64,000 bases of DNA. It comes from an uncultured Campylobacter sp. GTDB taxonomy: Bacteria > Campylobacterota > Campylobacteria > Campylobacterales > Campylobacteraceae. Shown here piece by piece: positions 8,832 to 17,769 of this stretch; position 1 is the first letter of the stretch; every line of letters begins with the position of its first letter. A program made the position numbers and the translations under genes. The stretch is from assembly GCF_937981295.1 (NCBI RefSeq), contig NZ_CALJPC010000087.1, forward strand, positions 1 to 64,000, read 5' to 3'. The notes under the pieces are model-generated. The model had not been told where the DNA came from, searched no databases, and saw only the letters and a program-made list of their open reading frames with translations.

Positions 8832-10801
8832 TAAGCGTCTATACTTTATTTATCGTCAGTGCAGTAATTAGTATCCTTTTATACTGCGCTCCAAAAACTG
8901 CCGTTAAGGTAGGATTTGGATTAGGTGCTATCAGCTGTTTTTATGCGATGTGTCATTTCGTAGCCAATATGGGCGTAAGCGATAGCTTCGTTTTGGGCGG
9001 CACTTTCTTATATGCGCCAAAATTTGCTTTAAGCCCGCTTGGAAATTTCTTCAGTTTCGTAGTCGTTTTCATAGGCTTTGCAAGCAGCGTTTATGGCATG
9101 AGCTATGCTGAGGAATATATCGGAAAGGCAAATATCGGCGTTTTTGCATGTTTATTTAATACCTTCATCTTATCTATGCTTTTAGTCATCAGTGCGGATA
9201 ATGTATTTTGCTTCGCTGTTTTATGGGAGCTTATGACGCTAATCTCGTCATTTCTAATCATAGTAAACGATGGCAAAGGCACGCTCAAAGCCGTTATGGT
9301 ATATCTAGGCATAGCGCAGATCGGTGCATTTTGTATCACCTGTGGATTACTTATCATTGCAAACTACGCAGGAAGCTTCGAATTTGCGGAGTGGGGAAAA
9401 GTAAATATGCCGATGGGCGCTTCTGTAGCAGCATTCATCTTGTTTTTGGTCGGCTTCGGCTCAAAAGCGGGAATGTGGCCTTTTCACGTCTGGCTACCGC
9501 AAGCTCACCCTGCGGCTCCATCGAATGTCTCTGCACTGATGAGTGGCGTCATGATTAAAGTAGCGCTCTTTACGCTTGTTAAATTTACGCTATTTTTGCC
9601 ACTAAGCATCTATTTTGGACTTGCAGTTTTGATCCTAGGAGCAGCTAGCTCGCTTTTTGGCGTTTTATACGCGTTGTGCCAGCACGACTTTAAAGCGCTT
9701 CTTGCGTATCACTCGGTTGAAAATATCGGCATTATCTTGCTGGGTCTTGGCACTGGAATTTACGGCGTCGCAGCAGGCAATGTAACACTAGCCGCAGTTG
9801 GATTTTTAGCAGGCTGCTATCACGTAGTAAATCACGCGATATTCAAAGGCTTGCTATTCTTATGTGCAGGCTCTGTAATCCACGCTACTCATACGCAAAA
9901 TATGGACGTGCTAGGAGGGCTAGCTAAAAAAATGCCTCTAACTGCAGTCGGTATGTTTATCGGCATCATGGGTATTGCAGCACTTCCTCCGGTAAACGGC
10001 TTCGTTTCAGAGTGGTTTACCTATCAAGGAATGCTTCAAGGCGCTAAGGAAAGCGGAATTTTCATTAGATACGCTTTCTCGCTAGCAGTAGTCGCACTTG
10101 CGCTTACGGGCGTTTTAGTCGGTATGCACTTAAAACTATATGCGGTAATCTTTGCAGGAACCCCAAGAGATGAAAAAATTTGGGAAAATGCAAAAGAAAG
10201 TCCTCTTGGAATGGTTTTAGGAATGATCATTTTGATGATAGGCTGCGTGGGATTTGGTGTAGGCGCACACTTCATAGTCGATTACATCATGCAGGCGGTA
10301 AATTCTATCACTTCCAATAGCGGGTATGTTGCAAGCCTAGGCGCTTCGTCAATCACTTCACCTTTGGGAAGTATCGTTTCAACTCCTCTTATTGCAGTGA
10401 TTTTGTGTTCTACAATGTTGCTTCCGTTTATCATCCTAGCGGTTATGAAAGCAAATCGCGACAAACCTCGTGAGACAGATCCTTGGGCATGCGGTTTTAA
10501 ATATAGCCCTCGCATGCAGATGACCGGCGGTCCTTTTACCGGCGATTTAAGAAAGATTATGGACTGGTTATTTAGAGGTCATAAACGCAGAATAGAGCAA
10601 AACGGCTACTTCGGACCGATCGAGTATCACAACCACCCACAAGACATTTGGTGGACGATGATTTATCAACCGGTAATCGATTGGAGTAAGAAGATCGCCG
10701 ATAAGATAGGAATTATTCAAAGCGGCTATGCAAATTTATATACGCTTTACATCCTAATCTATCTTTGCGCGATACTGGGCGTCGGATATTTCTTGATCTA
10801 G
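8828..10801 (+). CDS. hyfB: Hydrogenase-4 membrane subunit HyfB (HycC/NuoL-like)
   Basis: Large integral membrane subunit of the antiporter-like family (NuoL/M/N, MrpA/D), 657 residues with about 14-16 hydrophobic segments. Conserved family stretches include GSKAGMWPFHVWLPQAHPAA, ALLAYHSVENIGII and VNHAIFKGLLFLCAGSV, carrying the Lys and His residues used in ion translocation. The C-terminal DPWACGFKYSPRMQMTGGPF segment is typical of HycC/HyfB. I chose ATG 8828, overlapping hyfA by four bases and preceded by AAGGAGG, instead of a longer in-frame start within hyfA. Confidence 0.94.
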   Translation: MISVYTLFIVSAVISILLYCAPKTAVKVGFGLGAISCFYAMCHFVANMGVSDSFVLGGTFLYAPKFALSPLGNFFSFVVVFIGFASSVYGMSYAEEYIGKANIGVFACLFNTFILSMLLVISADNVFCFAVLWELMTLISSFLIIVNDGKGTLKAVMVYLGIAQIGAFCITCGLLIIANYAGSFEFAEWGKVNMPMGASVAAFILFLVGFGSKAGMWPFHVWLPQAHPAAPSNVSALMSGVMIKVALFTLVKFTLFLPLSIYFGLAVLILGAASSLFGVLYALCQHDFKALLAYHSVENIGIILLGLGTGIYGVAAGNVTLAAVGFLAGCYHVVNHAIFKGLLFLCAGSVIHATHTQNMDVLGGLAKKMPLTAVGMFIGIMGIAALPPVNGFVSEWFTYQGMLQGAKESGIFIRYAFSLAVVALALTGVLVGMHLKLYAVIFAGTPRDEKIWENAKESPLGMVLGMIILMIGCVGFGVGAHFIVDYIMQAVNSITSNSGYVASLGASSITSPLGSIVSTPLIAVILCSTMLLPFIILAVMKANRDKPRETDPWACGFKYSPRMQMTGGPFTGDLRKIMDWLFRGHKRRIEQNGYFGPIEYHNHPQDIWWTMIYQPVIDWSKKIADKIGIIQSGYANLYTLYILIYLCAILGVGYFLI

Positions 10802-10811
10802 GAGGTTTAAG

Positions 10812-11750
10812 ATGCAGACTATACAAACTATATTTTTAATGATATTTCAAGTCGCGGTTATCGTCCTAGTCGCTCCACTCTTCGACGGTATGGCTAGAAA
10901 ACTTCGAGCCAAACTTCAGTCGAAACAAGGAAGCGATTTTTTCCAGACTTACCGCGATATTATTAAGCTTTTTAAGCGCGGCAGAACCGTTCCTGCGTGC
11001 AGCCACTGGGTATTTAGGTGGGCGCCGTTTTTCCTTTTCGCTACTTCGGCAGCGATTTTGGCGGCTATTCCTATTACATACAGCGATCCAACCACCGATA
11101 AAATTTTCGGAGCATATTCGGATATTTTCGTTATCCTATATCTAGGCGCGCTTTTGCGCTTCGTATTCGGTGCGGCTTCGATAGATAGCGGTAACCCGTT
11201 TGCCGCAACCGGCGGCGGACGCGAGCAGATGCTTGCCGTTTTTGTCGAACCTGTGATGATGATGTGCCTAATCGTAGTAATGATGGCTGCGGGAACTTCA
11301 AATTTAGTTGAGATTCAGGGGATGGTACGCAGCGGTCAGATCGGCTATCAAATTCCAAGCTTTGCTGTCGCTTCGATTGCGTTTTTATGGTGTATGTATG
11401 TCGAGACCGGCAGAAAACCATTTGATCTTGCCGAAGCCGAGCAAGAGCTTCAAGAAGGACTTTTGGGCGAATATGCAGGTAGCGATCTCGGCTTAGTGCA
11501 AGCGGCGCTTATTTTGAAGCAATTTGCGATGATCGGATTATTCCTAACGATATTTGAGCCGTGGAATTTTAGCAATCCGTTTTTGGCGATCATAATCTTT
11601 GTGCTAAAAACTGGCGTATTTTACGTAGCAGCCGTTTTCATCGACAACTTTGGACCACGCTTCAGAATGACTTCGAGCATGCGCAAAATTTCATGCGGCG
11701 CTCTTGCCATTGCTTTTGCGGCATTAACGCTTTACGTAGTAGGATTTTAA
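10812..11750 (+). CDS. hyfC: Hydrogenase-4 membrane subunit HyfC (HycD/NuoH-like)
   Basis: NuoH-family membrane subunit that anchors the peripheral hydrogenase arm to the membrane. The 312 residues hold about eight hydrophobic helices. The conserved loop around PFDLAEAEQELQEGLLGEYA (about residues 204-223) corresponds to the acidic NuoH loop near the quinone site of complex I. Typical also are KLRAKLQSKQGSDFFQTYRD and GGREQML. It sits 10 bases after hyfB with a GGAGG site. Confidence 0.94.
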   Translation: MQTIQTIFLMIFQVAVIVLVAPLFDGMARKLRAKLQSKQGSDFFQTYRDIIKLFKRGRTVPACSHWVFRWAPFFLFATSAAILAAIPITYSDPTTDKIFGAYSDIFVILYLGALLRFVFGAASIDSGNPFAATGGGREQMLAVFVEPVMMMCLIVVMMAAGTSNLVEIQGMVRSGQIGYQIPSFAVASIAFLWCMYVETGRKPFDLAEAEQELQEGLLGEYAGSDLGLVQAALILKQFAMIGLFLTIFEPWNFSNPFLAIIIFVLKTGVFYVAAVFIDNFGPRFRMTSSMRKISCGALAIAFAALTLYVVGF

Positions 11751-11751
11751 G

Positions 11752-12396
11752 ATGAATAGTATCGATATTTTAGCAATTTGTATGATCGTAACGTCACTCG
11801 CGGTATTCGGACTTAGAAATTTAAAGCTTTCGATCGGAATTTACGCGATTCAGACGCTACTTTTGGTAAGCATATTTTTTATGCTGTATTCTAACTTCAA
11901 TGCGCCGCAGCTTAGAATTTGGGCGATAGTGGCGTTTTTTACGAAGGTTATTTTCGTGCCAGGAATTTTATTTTGGCTAGTTAAAAAGCTGGATGTGATC
12001 AGCGAGGATGAGCCGGTAGGCGGCTTTTTCGTAAGCCCCGTTATTGCGATGGGATTTTCGCTAGCGATTGCGATGACAATCAATCCGATCTTGCTTAAAT
12101 TCTCTCTTATTCAAGAAAGAATCGTTCTAATAGCGGCGGTAACCGTATTTATGATGGGAATTTTCGGCTTCATGCTAAGAAATTCTTTCATCAAGCAAAT
12201 TCTAGCCTACTGCCTCTTTGAAAACGGCATCCACCTAAGCCTTGCACTTATGGCTTACAACTCTCACGAGCTAGTCGAGCTTGGAATTTTAACCGATGCA
12301 ATCTTTGCGGTTATTATTATGAGCATTTTGGCGGTTAGATTTTACAAAGCTTATGACGGGCTTGATACGTCTAAAGCTTCGAATTTAAGGGGTTAA
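11752..12396 (+). CDS. hyfE: Hydrogenase-4 membrane subunit HyfE (NuoK-related)
   Basis: Small membrane subunit of 214 residues with about six hydrophobic helices, as in HyfE of E. coli hydrogenase-4. Its C-terminal half resembles NuoK/MnhC. It is absent from the Hyc (hydrogenase-3) operon, so its presence classes the locus as Hyf-type. It is one base away from hyfC and its stop overlaps the next start (TAATG). Note that hyfD, which lies between hyfC and hyfE in E. coli, is missing. Confidence 0.9.
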   Translation: MNSIDILAICMIVTSLAVFGLRNLKLSIGIYAIQTLLLVSIFFMLYSNFNAPQLRIWAIVAFFTKVIFVPGILFWLVKKLDVISEDEPVGGFFVSPVIAMGFSLAIAMTINPILLKFSLIQERIVLIAAVTVFMMGIFGFMLRNSFIKQILAYCLFENGIHLSLALMAYNSHELVELGILTDAIFAVIIMSILAVRFYKAYDGLDTSKASNLRG

Positions 12397-13880
12397 TGAT
12401 GAATAGTTTAGCTTTTATATTAATTTTTCCGTTGCTCGGAGCGCTGATATTATTCTTATGCCCTAAGAATTTCAAGCTCCTAAGCTCGCTACACGTTTTG
12501 ATTTCTGGGGTTACATCCGCAGGACTACTCTGTAACGTAGGCAAGCTTATCAGCGGCAACTTTGAGGCTTTTTACGCATACGATAAATTCCTATTCCTAG
12601 ATAGCCTAGGTTGCGTATTTTTAGTGCTAATCGCCGTAACGGGCTTTTTGGTAAATTTATACTCCACCACCTATATGAAATGGGAGATACAGGGCGGCCA
12701 TCTGGATCTTAGCGATCTTAGAAAATACTATGCGCTCTGCCACGTTTTCGTTTTTACGATGACGCTTAGCGTGATCTGTAACAACGTTGCGTTTATGTGG
12801 GCTGCGGTAGAGGCTACTACGTTAGCATCGGTATTTTTGGTCGCTATTCATAAAGATAAAAAATCTACCGAGAGCGGTTACAAATATATCGTTATCTGCT
12901 CGATCGGCTTAGCATTCGCGCTTTATGCTACCGTTTTACTATATGCGGCTACATTCAAAATCACGGGCGACGGCGAGGCTTCGATGCTTTGGACTAGCAT
13001 TATGGATCACGCCAAAGGCTTAAACAAAGATGCCGCTAAGCTTATCTTTATATTCGCTCTAATAGGCTTTGGAACCAAAGCAGGACTTGCTCCTACTCAC
13101 ACTTGGCTTCCTGATGTTCACGCAGAAGGTCCGGCTCCGATTTCGGCGCTACTTTCGGGTGTGCTTTTAAAATGTGCGATGCTAGCGATATTTAGATATT
13201 ACGCGGTAACCGCCGAAGCGGTAGGGCCAGACTTCGTTAAGCACGTGATGCTGATCTCGGGCACGATCACGCTATTTATAGCAGGAATTTTCCTCGTTCG
13301 TCAGCACGACGTGAAAAGGATGTTTGCTTACCACTCGGTCGTTCATATGGGTGTTATTGCATTTGCGCTAGGTATCGGCGGATATTTCGGCTTGCTTGCC
13401 GCGATCTTTCACTGCTTAGCTCATAGCTTTACTAAGGCTCTTGCATTCTGCTCTACCGGTAATATCGCTAGAATTTACGGTCACAAAGATATGACTAGAA
13501 TGGGCGGTATGGTAAAAATCGCTCCGCTTACTACGATAATGTTTGGTGCTGCGGTTTGCTCGCTCGTAGGCGTTCCTGCGTTTGCGATCTTTGTAAGCGA
13601 ATTTAACGTTTTCAAAGGCGCGATAGCCAGCGGTCAATACATAGCCGTAGCGTTATTTGCGATCGCGCTCGTAATTATTTTCATTGCGGACTTCGCACAC
13701 TTTAATCTAGCGAGCTTCGGTACGCCTAAAGGTGAAGTGGTTTATGCTAAAGAGATGAGCTTGTTTGAAAATTTACCGCTAATCTTGCTTTGCGCTTTAG
13801 TGATAATTTTCGGCGTATGGCACGTAGGTGATTTTTGGATGCTCGTCGAAAACGGCGTTAGAATAATGATGAGAGGTTAA
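12396..13880 (+). CDS. hyfF: Hydrogenase-4 membrane subunit HyfF (NuoN/M-like)
   Basis: A second antiporter-like integral membrane subunit, 494 residues. Family signatures seen are GFGTKAGLAPTHTWLPDVHA and RMFAYHSVVHMGVIAFALG, and HCLAHSFTKALAFCSTGNI with conserved Lys and His. The start overlaps the hyfE stop, and a second ATG follows immediately at 12399, so the exact start is uncertain by one codon. With HyfB this gives two potential ion-translocating subunits per complex. Confidence 0.93.
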   Translation: MMNSLAFILIFPLLGALILFLCPKNFKLLSSLHVLISGVTSAGLLCNVGKLISGNFEAFYAYDKFLFLDSLGCVFLVLIAVTGFLVNLYSTTYMKWEIQGGHLDLSDLRKYYALCHVFVFTMTLSVICNNVAFMWAAVEATTLASVFLVAIHKDKKSTESGYKYIVICSIGLAFALYATVLLYAATFKITGDGEASMLWTSIMDHAKGLNKDAAKLIFIFALIGFGTKAGLAPTHTWLPDVHAEGPAPISALLSGVLLKCAMLAIFRYYAVTAEAVGPDFVKHVMLISGTITLFIAGIFLVRQHDVKRMFAYHSVVHMGVIAFALGIGGYFGLLAAIFHCLAHSFTKALAFCSTGNIARIYGHKDMTRMGGMVKIAPLTTIMFGAAVCSLVGVPAFAIFVSEFNVFKGAIASGQYIAVALFAIALVIIFIADFAHFNLASFGTPKGEVVYAKEMSLFENLPLILLCALVIIFGVWHVGDFWMLVENGVRIMMRG

Positions 13881-13882
13881 AA

Positions 13883-15619
13883 ATGAGAGGCGATAAATTT
13901 ATAGAAATTTTAAAGACCAAAGTCAAGGTCTTAGAAGTTACCCGCCAAGCCGAGGATCAAATCACCGTTTTAGTGGATAGAAATGATCTGCCGCTTGCGG
14001 TTAAGACGCTATATTATGACATCGGCGGTTTTATCAGCACGATGATCCCTAACGATGAGCGCGAGCTAAACGGAAATTTCGCACTTTACTATGCGATATC
14101 TATGGAAGGTGGCAAGATGACCGAAGCGGAGGATTTTGCCGCAGAGGATAAATGCTTCATCACCGTTAGGACGCTAATTCCCGGATCTGATCCTACGTTC
14201 CCGTCGGTTACTCCTTTAGTGCCTGCTTGCGTATGGTACGAAAGAGAAGCCTTCGATATGTTCGGTTTAATCGCTGAGGGCTTGCCTGATAAACGTCGTT
14301 TGGTGTTAAGCGACGATTGGCCGGATGGGCTTCATCCGCTTCGCAAAGACGCAATGGACTATCGCTATAGGCCCGATCCTGTAGATCATAAAGACGAACC
14401 TAATGCAGAGTTTTTATTTCCTAGCGGTGATGGCGTAGTAGATGTTCCACTTGGACCTCTTCACGTAACGAGCGATGAGCCGGGACACTTTAGACTATTT
14501 TGCGACGGCGATGAGATTATCGATGCAGACTACCGCTTGTTTTATCAACACCGCGGTATGGAGAAGCTAGCTGAAAACCGAATGAATTACGATCAGATGG
14601 GCTATTTAGCAGAGCGCGTCTGCGGAATTTGCGGCTACGCTCACGCGATTGCGTGTATTGAAGCAGCAGAGAAAGCCATCAAGCTTGAAATTCCGCTTCG
14701 TGCGCAAGCTATCCGCGTCATCTGCCTTGAGATCGAGCGCCTTCACAGCCATCTTTTAAATATCGGTCTAGCCTGCGAGGTAACGGGTAACTACAACGCC
14801 TTCATGCATATCTTTAGGGTGCGCGAATACTCTATGGAGTTAGCTCAGCTCGTAACCGGCGGCCGCAAGACCTACGGCAATGTAATTATGGGCGGACTTC
14901 GCCGCGATATGACCGATAACGAAATCCGCAAGAGCATCGAGATCATCAATAAACTTGATGTTCAAATTTCTGAAATTTGGGACGCCGTTATGGAGGATAA
15001 ACGCCAAATCGGTCGCTGGAAGGGCGTGGGCGTATTAGATCGCAAAGTAGCGCGCGATTTCAGCCCGGTAGGTCCGAATATGAGAGCTTCCGGTTTTAAA
15101 CGCGACAACCGCTACGATCACCCTTATGATTTCTTCAACAAGATAGAATTCGAAGTAGCCGTAGAGCACGGTGGCGATGTATTCAGCCGCGAAGTCGTAA
15201 GATATAAAGAGCTCAAACAATCGATCCACATCATCAGGCAGTGCTTACATCAAATGCCGCAAACTCCGATAATGATCGATCCACAGACTATGATCAGACC
15301 GGAAAACTACGCTTTAGGTCACGACGAAGCGCCGCGAGGCGAAAACGTCCACTGGATCATGCAAGGAAACGCACAGAAGGTTTACCGCTGGAGATGTCGC
15401 GCCGCTACGTATAACAACTGGCCGAGCTTGCGATTTCAATTCCGCGGAAATAACATCTCCGATGCGGCGCTAATCGTATGCTCGATGGATCCGTGCTACT
15501 CATGCACCGAGCGCGTAACTTTAGTCGATATTAATAGCGGAAAGAGTAAAATTCTAACCGAAAAAGACCTTAAGAAATTTTGCCAAGACGGCAAGGTTAG
15601 CAAAAAGGATTTAAGATGA
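13883..15619 (+). CDS. hyfG: NiFe-hydrogenase-4 large subunit HyfG
   Basis: Catalytic large subunit of a group 4 NiFe-hydrogenase, 578 residues. Residues 1 to about 170 match the NuoC-like domain fused in HycE/HyfG, and the rest is NuoD-like. The four NiFe-ligating cysteines are present: CGIC at 247-250 and DPCYSC at 536-541. After CTER (ending at 544) there is a 34-residue tail starting VTLVD. In E. coli HycE the HycI protease cuts at the same Arg, so this tail is likely removed after nickel insertion by the HycI encoded downstream. The gene is two bases after hyfF and overlaps hyfH by four. Confidence 0.96.
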   Translation: MRGDKFIEILKTKVKVLEVTRQAEDQITVLVDRNDLPLAVKTLYYDIGGFISTMIPNDERELNGNFALYYAISMEGGKMTEAEDFAAEDKCFITVRTLIPGSDPTFPSVTPLVPACVWYEREAFDMFGLIAEGLPDKRRLVLSDDWPDGLHPLRKDAMDYRYRPDPVDHKDEPNAEFLFPSGDGVVDVPLGPLHVTSDEPGHFRLFCDGDEIIDADYRLFYQHRGMEKLAENRMNYDQMGYLAERVCGICGYAHAIACIEAAEKAIKLEIPLRAQAIRVICLEIERLHSHLLNIGLACEVTGNYNAFMHIFRVREYSMELAQLVTGGRKTYGNVIMGGLRRDMTDNEIRKSIEIINKLDVQISEIWDAVMEDKRQIGRWKGVGVLDRKVARDFSPVGPNMRASGFKRDNRYDHPYDFFNKIEFEVAVEHGGDVFSREVVRYKELKQSIHIIRQCLHQMPQTPIMIDPQTMIRPENYALGHDEAPRGENVHWIMQGNAQKVYRWRCRAATYNNWPSLRFQFRGNNISDAALIVCSMDPCYSCTERVTLVDINSGKSKILTEKDLKKFCQDGKVSKKDLR

Positions 15620-16155
15620 TGAAATTATTCGACATTACCGAAAAATATGGTAAGGCGACCTATGCTTATCCGTTTGAGCCATACATCGTGCCCGAGAATT
15701 TTCGCGGGCAGCCTGAATACACCTATGAGCTTTGCATAGGCTGTGCTGCGTGCGGAATCGCCTGCCCATCTAATGCGATTGAGCTTAAGATGAATGAAGC
15801 CCAAACCAAACTAATTTGGGAATTTGATTGCGGACGCTGCATATTTTGTGGTCGCTGCGACGAGGTATGCCCTACGGGAGCGGTAAGGCTAGGCAATAGC
15901 TTTGAGCTAGCGGTAAAATTTGATAAAAGCGCGCTTATCCAACACGGCGAGCTTGAGATGGAGAAATGCAGCTGCTGCGGCAAGCCGATGACCCCAAAAA
16001 GGCTCATCAATTACACGCTAGAAAAGTTAAGTACTGCAAATTTGCTCCCAGGCAGATTAGAAGAAGCTAAAAAGTACCTCTATATCTGTCCTGAATGCAA
16101 AAAAGCTCAAGCGGTCGAAAGAGTGACCAAAGGTATAGAGGAGGCAATAAAATGA
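15616..16155 (+). CDS. hyfH: Hydrogenase-4 iron-sulphur subunit HyfH (NuoI-like)
   Basis: Ferredoxin-type subunit carrying two [4Fe-4S] clusters between HyfA and HyfI. The motifs are CIGCAACGIACPSNAI and CGRCIFCGRCDEVCPTGAV. A second half contains CSCCGKPM and CPECKKA, a four-cysteine zinc-ribbon-like group typical of HycF/HyfH. The length of 179 is normal. It overlaps hyfG (ATGA), with a further in-frame ATG at 15619, and overlaps hyfI (ATGA). Confidence 0.94.
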   Translation: MMKLFDITEKYGKATYAYPFEPYIVPENFRGQPEYTYELCIGCAACGIACPSNAIELKMNEAQTKLIWEFDCGRCIFCGRCDEVCPTGAVRLGNSFELAVKFDKSALIQHGELEMEKCSCCGKPMTPKRLINYTLEKLSTANLLPGRLEEAKKYLYICPECKKAQAVERVTKGIEEAIK

Positions 16156-16976
16156 GTTTGTATCAAGTCCCCGAAAATATTAAAAACGCAAACGATCTAA
16201 CCGCAAAATTGGAGCTTTTGAAAAATATCAAACGAAGCTTCAGCGTTTATCGTATCGACTGCGGAAGTTGCAACGGCTGTGAAATCGAAATTTTTGCTTC
16301 TATCACGCCGATGTGGGATCCGGAGCGCTTCGGATTTAAACTTGTAGCTAACCCTCGCCACGCAGATATCTTAGTCTGCACCGGTCCGGTTACCCGCCAG
16401 ATGTATTATCCGCTGCTTCGCGCTTATGAGGCTGCACCTGATCCAAAGATCGTAGTAGCTCTTGGAGCCTGCGGAAGTACTGGTGGAATTTTTCATGACG
16501 CATATAGCGTATGGAGTGGTATCGATAAGATTGTACCGGTAGATGTTTATATCCCCGGTTGCCCTCCACATCCTGCTAGCATCATCTATGGTCTTGGCAT
16601 GGCGCTTGGCATCATCGATCAAAAGCTTCAAAAGAAGAGCTACGAGCAAGATAGCACTCTTCCGCCACCGGTTAAGAGTTCAGTTATCGGCGATATTTTA
16701 TTCGAGCGCGATCTGCAAGCTGAAGCTAAGAGGCTGATGAGCTATATTTTCGGAAGAGTTTTATTCGCAAAATATATGGATGCGATCAAAACCTCATCTG
16801 ACGTTCACGATCCAAAAGCTTCTCGCGAGGCTCTACTTAACGCTATCCATACCGAAGAGGATCCTAGATACGCGGAGTGCATGGCACTATTGCACAATGA
16901 CGTATATCTAAAATACGCCCGCGCTACGGAAGAATTTAAGATCGATCCGCAAAAAGAGGTCTGGAGCAAACGATGA
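16152..16976 (+). CDS. hyfI: NiFe-hydrogenase-4 small subunit HyfI (NuoB-like)
   Basis: Small subunit that carries the proximal cluster and docks on HyfG. The ligands are seen as CGSCNGC (Cys 37, 40 and 43, of which two are expected to be used), GACGSTGG near 108 and PGCPPHP near 138, the NuoB pattern. The 274 residues include a C-terminal extension of about 80 residues rich in acidic and basic residues, longer than minimal NuoB. ATG 16152 was chosen because it overlaps the hyfH stop; a longer upstream frame would run into hyfH. Confidence 0.94.
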   Translation: MSLYQVPENIKNANDLTAKLELLKNIKRSFSVYRIDCGSCNGCEIEIFASITPMWDPERFGFKLVANPRHADILVCTGPVTRQMYYPLLRAYEAAPDPKIVVALGACGSTGGIFHDAYSVWSGIDKIVPVDVYIPGCPPHPASIIYGLGMALGIIDQKLQKKSYEQDSTLPPPVKSSVIGDILFERDLQAEAKRLMSYIFGRVLFAKYMDAIKTSSDVHDPKASREALLNAIHTEEDPRYAECMALLHNDVYLKYARATEEFKIDPQKEVWSKR

Positions 16977-17317
16977 TTGAGGTTTTTAAGCTTACAAAGC
17001 GGCATATGGACGAAAACGAAAATTTACCCAAAGAACTAAAGGATATCAAGGTTTTTTCCACCTGCGTCGGTCACGGCGTAGGTACGATAGATTTTAGCGA
17101 AAAGGTACTTGAGATAGACGATGAAGAATTTAAACGCATCATCGAGAACTCGGGCGACTACGTTAAATTTAAGATCGGTAACTTAAGCAAGTATTTCGAG
17201 ATTGAAATTTTTGCCGAGCACGCAGCTAAGCTAATCCCTCAGCTTTGCGAATGTGAGCTTAAAGATCTGCTAAAAAATATGCGCGAAGGATATTTCGTGC
17301 TAAGGAAGGATTTTTGA
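16973..17317 (+). CDS. HycH-like formate hydrogenlyase maturation protein
   Basis: A 114-residue soluble protein that by weak similarity and position belongs to the HycH/HyfJ family. These proteins help maturation of the hydrogenase large subunit and are not part of the final complex. Visible features are a conserved-looking STCVGHGVGTIDFSEKVLEI segment and a helical C-terminus. It overlaps hyfI by four bases and hycI by one, so it is coexpressed. The family call rests partly on context. Confidence 0.7.
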   Translation: MIEVFKLTKRHMDENENLPKELKDIKVFSTCVGHGVGTIDFSEKVLEIDDEEFKRIIENSGDYVKFKIGNLSKYFEIEIFAEHAAKLIPQLCECELKDLLKNMREGYFVLRKDF

Positions 17318-17769
17318 TGCGAAAGGCGTTGCTTTGTATCGGCAATCCCCTTCGCGGCGACGACGACGTGGGCAATGAAACGGGGCGAATAGTCGAGGCA
17401 AACTTAAAAGATTGGCGCGTTTTTTATGGGCAGGATGTGCCCGAAAACGAATTTGCAGCCCTTAGGGAATTTGCCCCTGAAATTCTAATCGTAGTAGATG
17501 CGATGAGCGGCTTTGATGAGGATAAGATAGAATTTTTCGACCTCAGCAATGATCGCGACTATATCTACTCGACGCATAACCTGCCTACGCCGGTGCTTCT
17601 AAGCTATCTGCGCAAAATTTGCCCAAAGACGTTGTTTTTGGGCATAAGCGTGCTGCTCGATAACGTCCTTGATTTTAAAGAAGGGCTAAGCGAGAGCGCA
17701 AAAAAAAGCGCGCAAAAAGCTTATGAGCGTATCTTAGAAATTGATTCAAATTTAAATGAGGAGGAGTAA
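17317..17769 (+). CDS. hycI: Hydrogenase maturation protease HycI
   Basis: Endopeptidase that removes the C-terminal tail of the NiFe large subunit once nickel is inserted. The signature CIGNPLRGDDDVG is at residues 7-19, with a nickel-binding Asp in VVDAMSG (about 66) and a His in STHNLP (about 89), as expected for the HybD/HycI fold. The length of 150 is typical. I chose ATG 17317, which overlaps the previous stop as TGATG; a TTG one codon earlier is less likely. Its substrate is expected to be HyfG, which has the matching cleavage site. Confidence 0.92.
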   Translation: MRKALLCIGNPLRGDDDVGNETGRIVEANLKDWRVFYGQDVPENEFAALREFAPEILIVVDAMSGFDEDKIEFFDLSNDRDYIYSTHNLPTPVLLSYLRKICPKTLFLGISVLLDNVLDFKEGLSESAKKSAQKAYERILEIDSNLNEEE

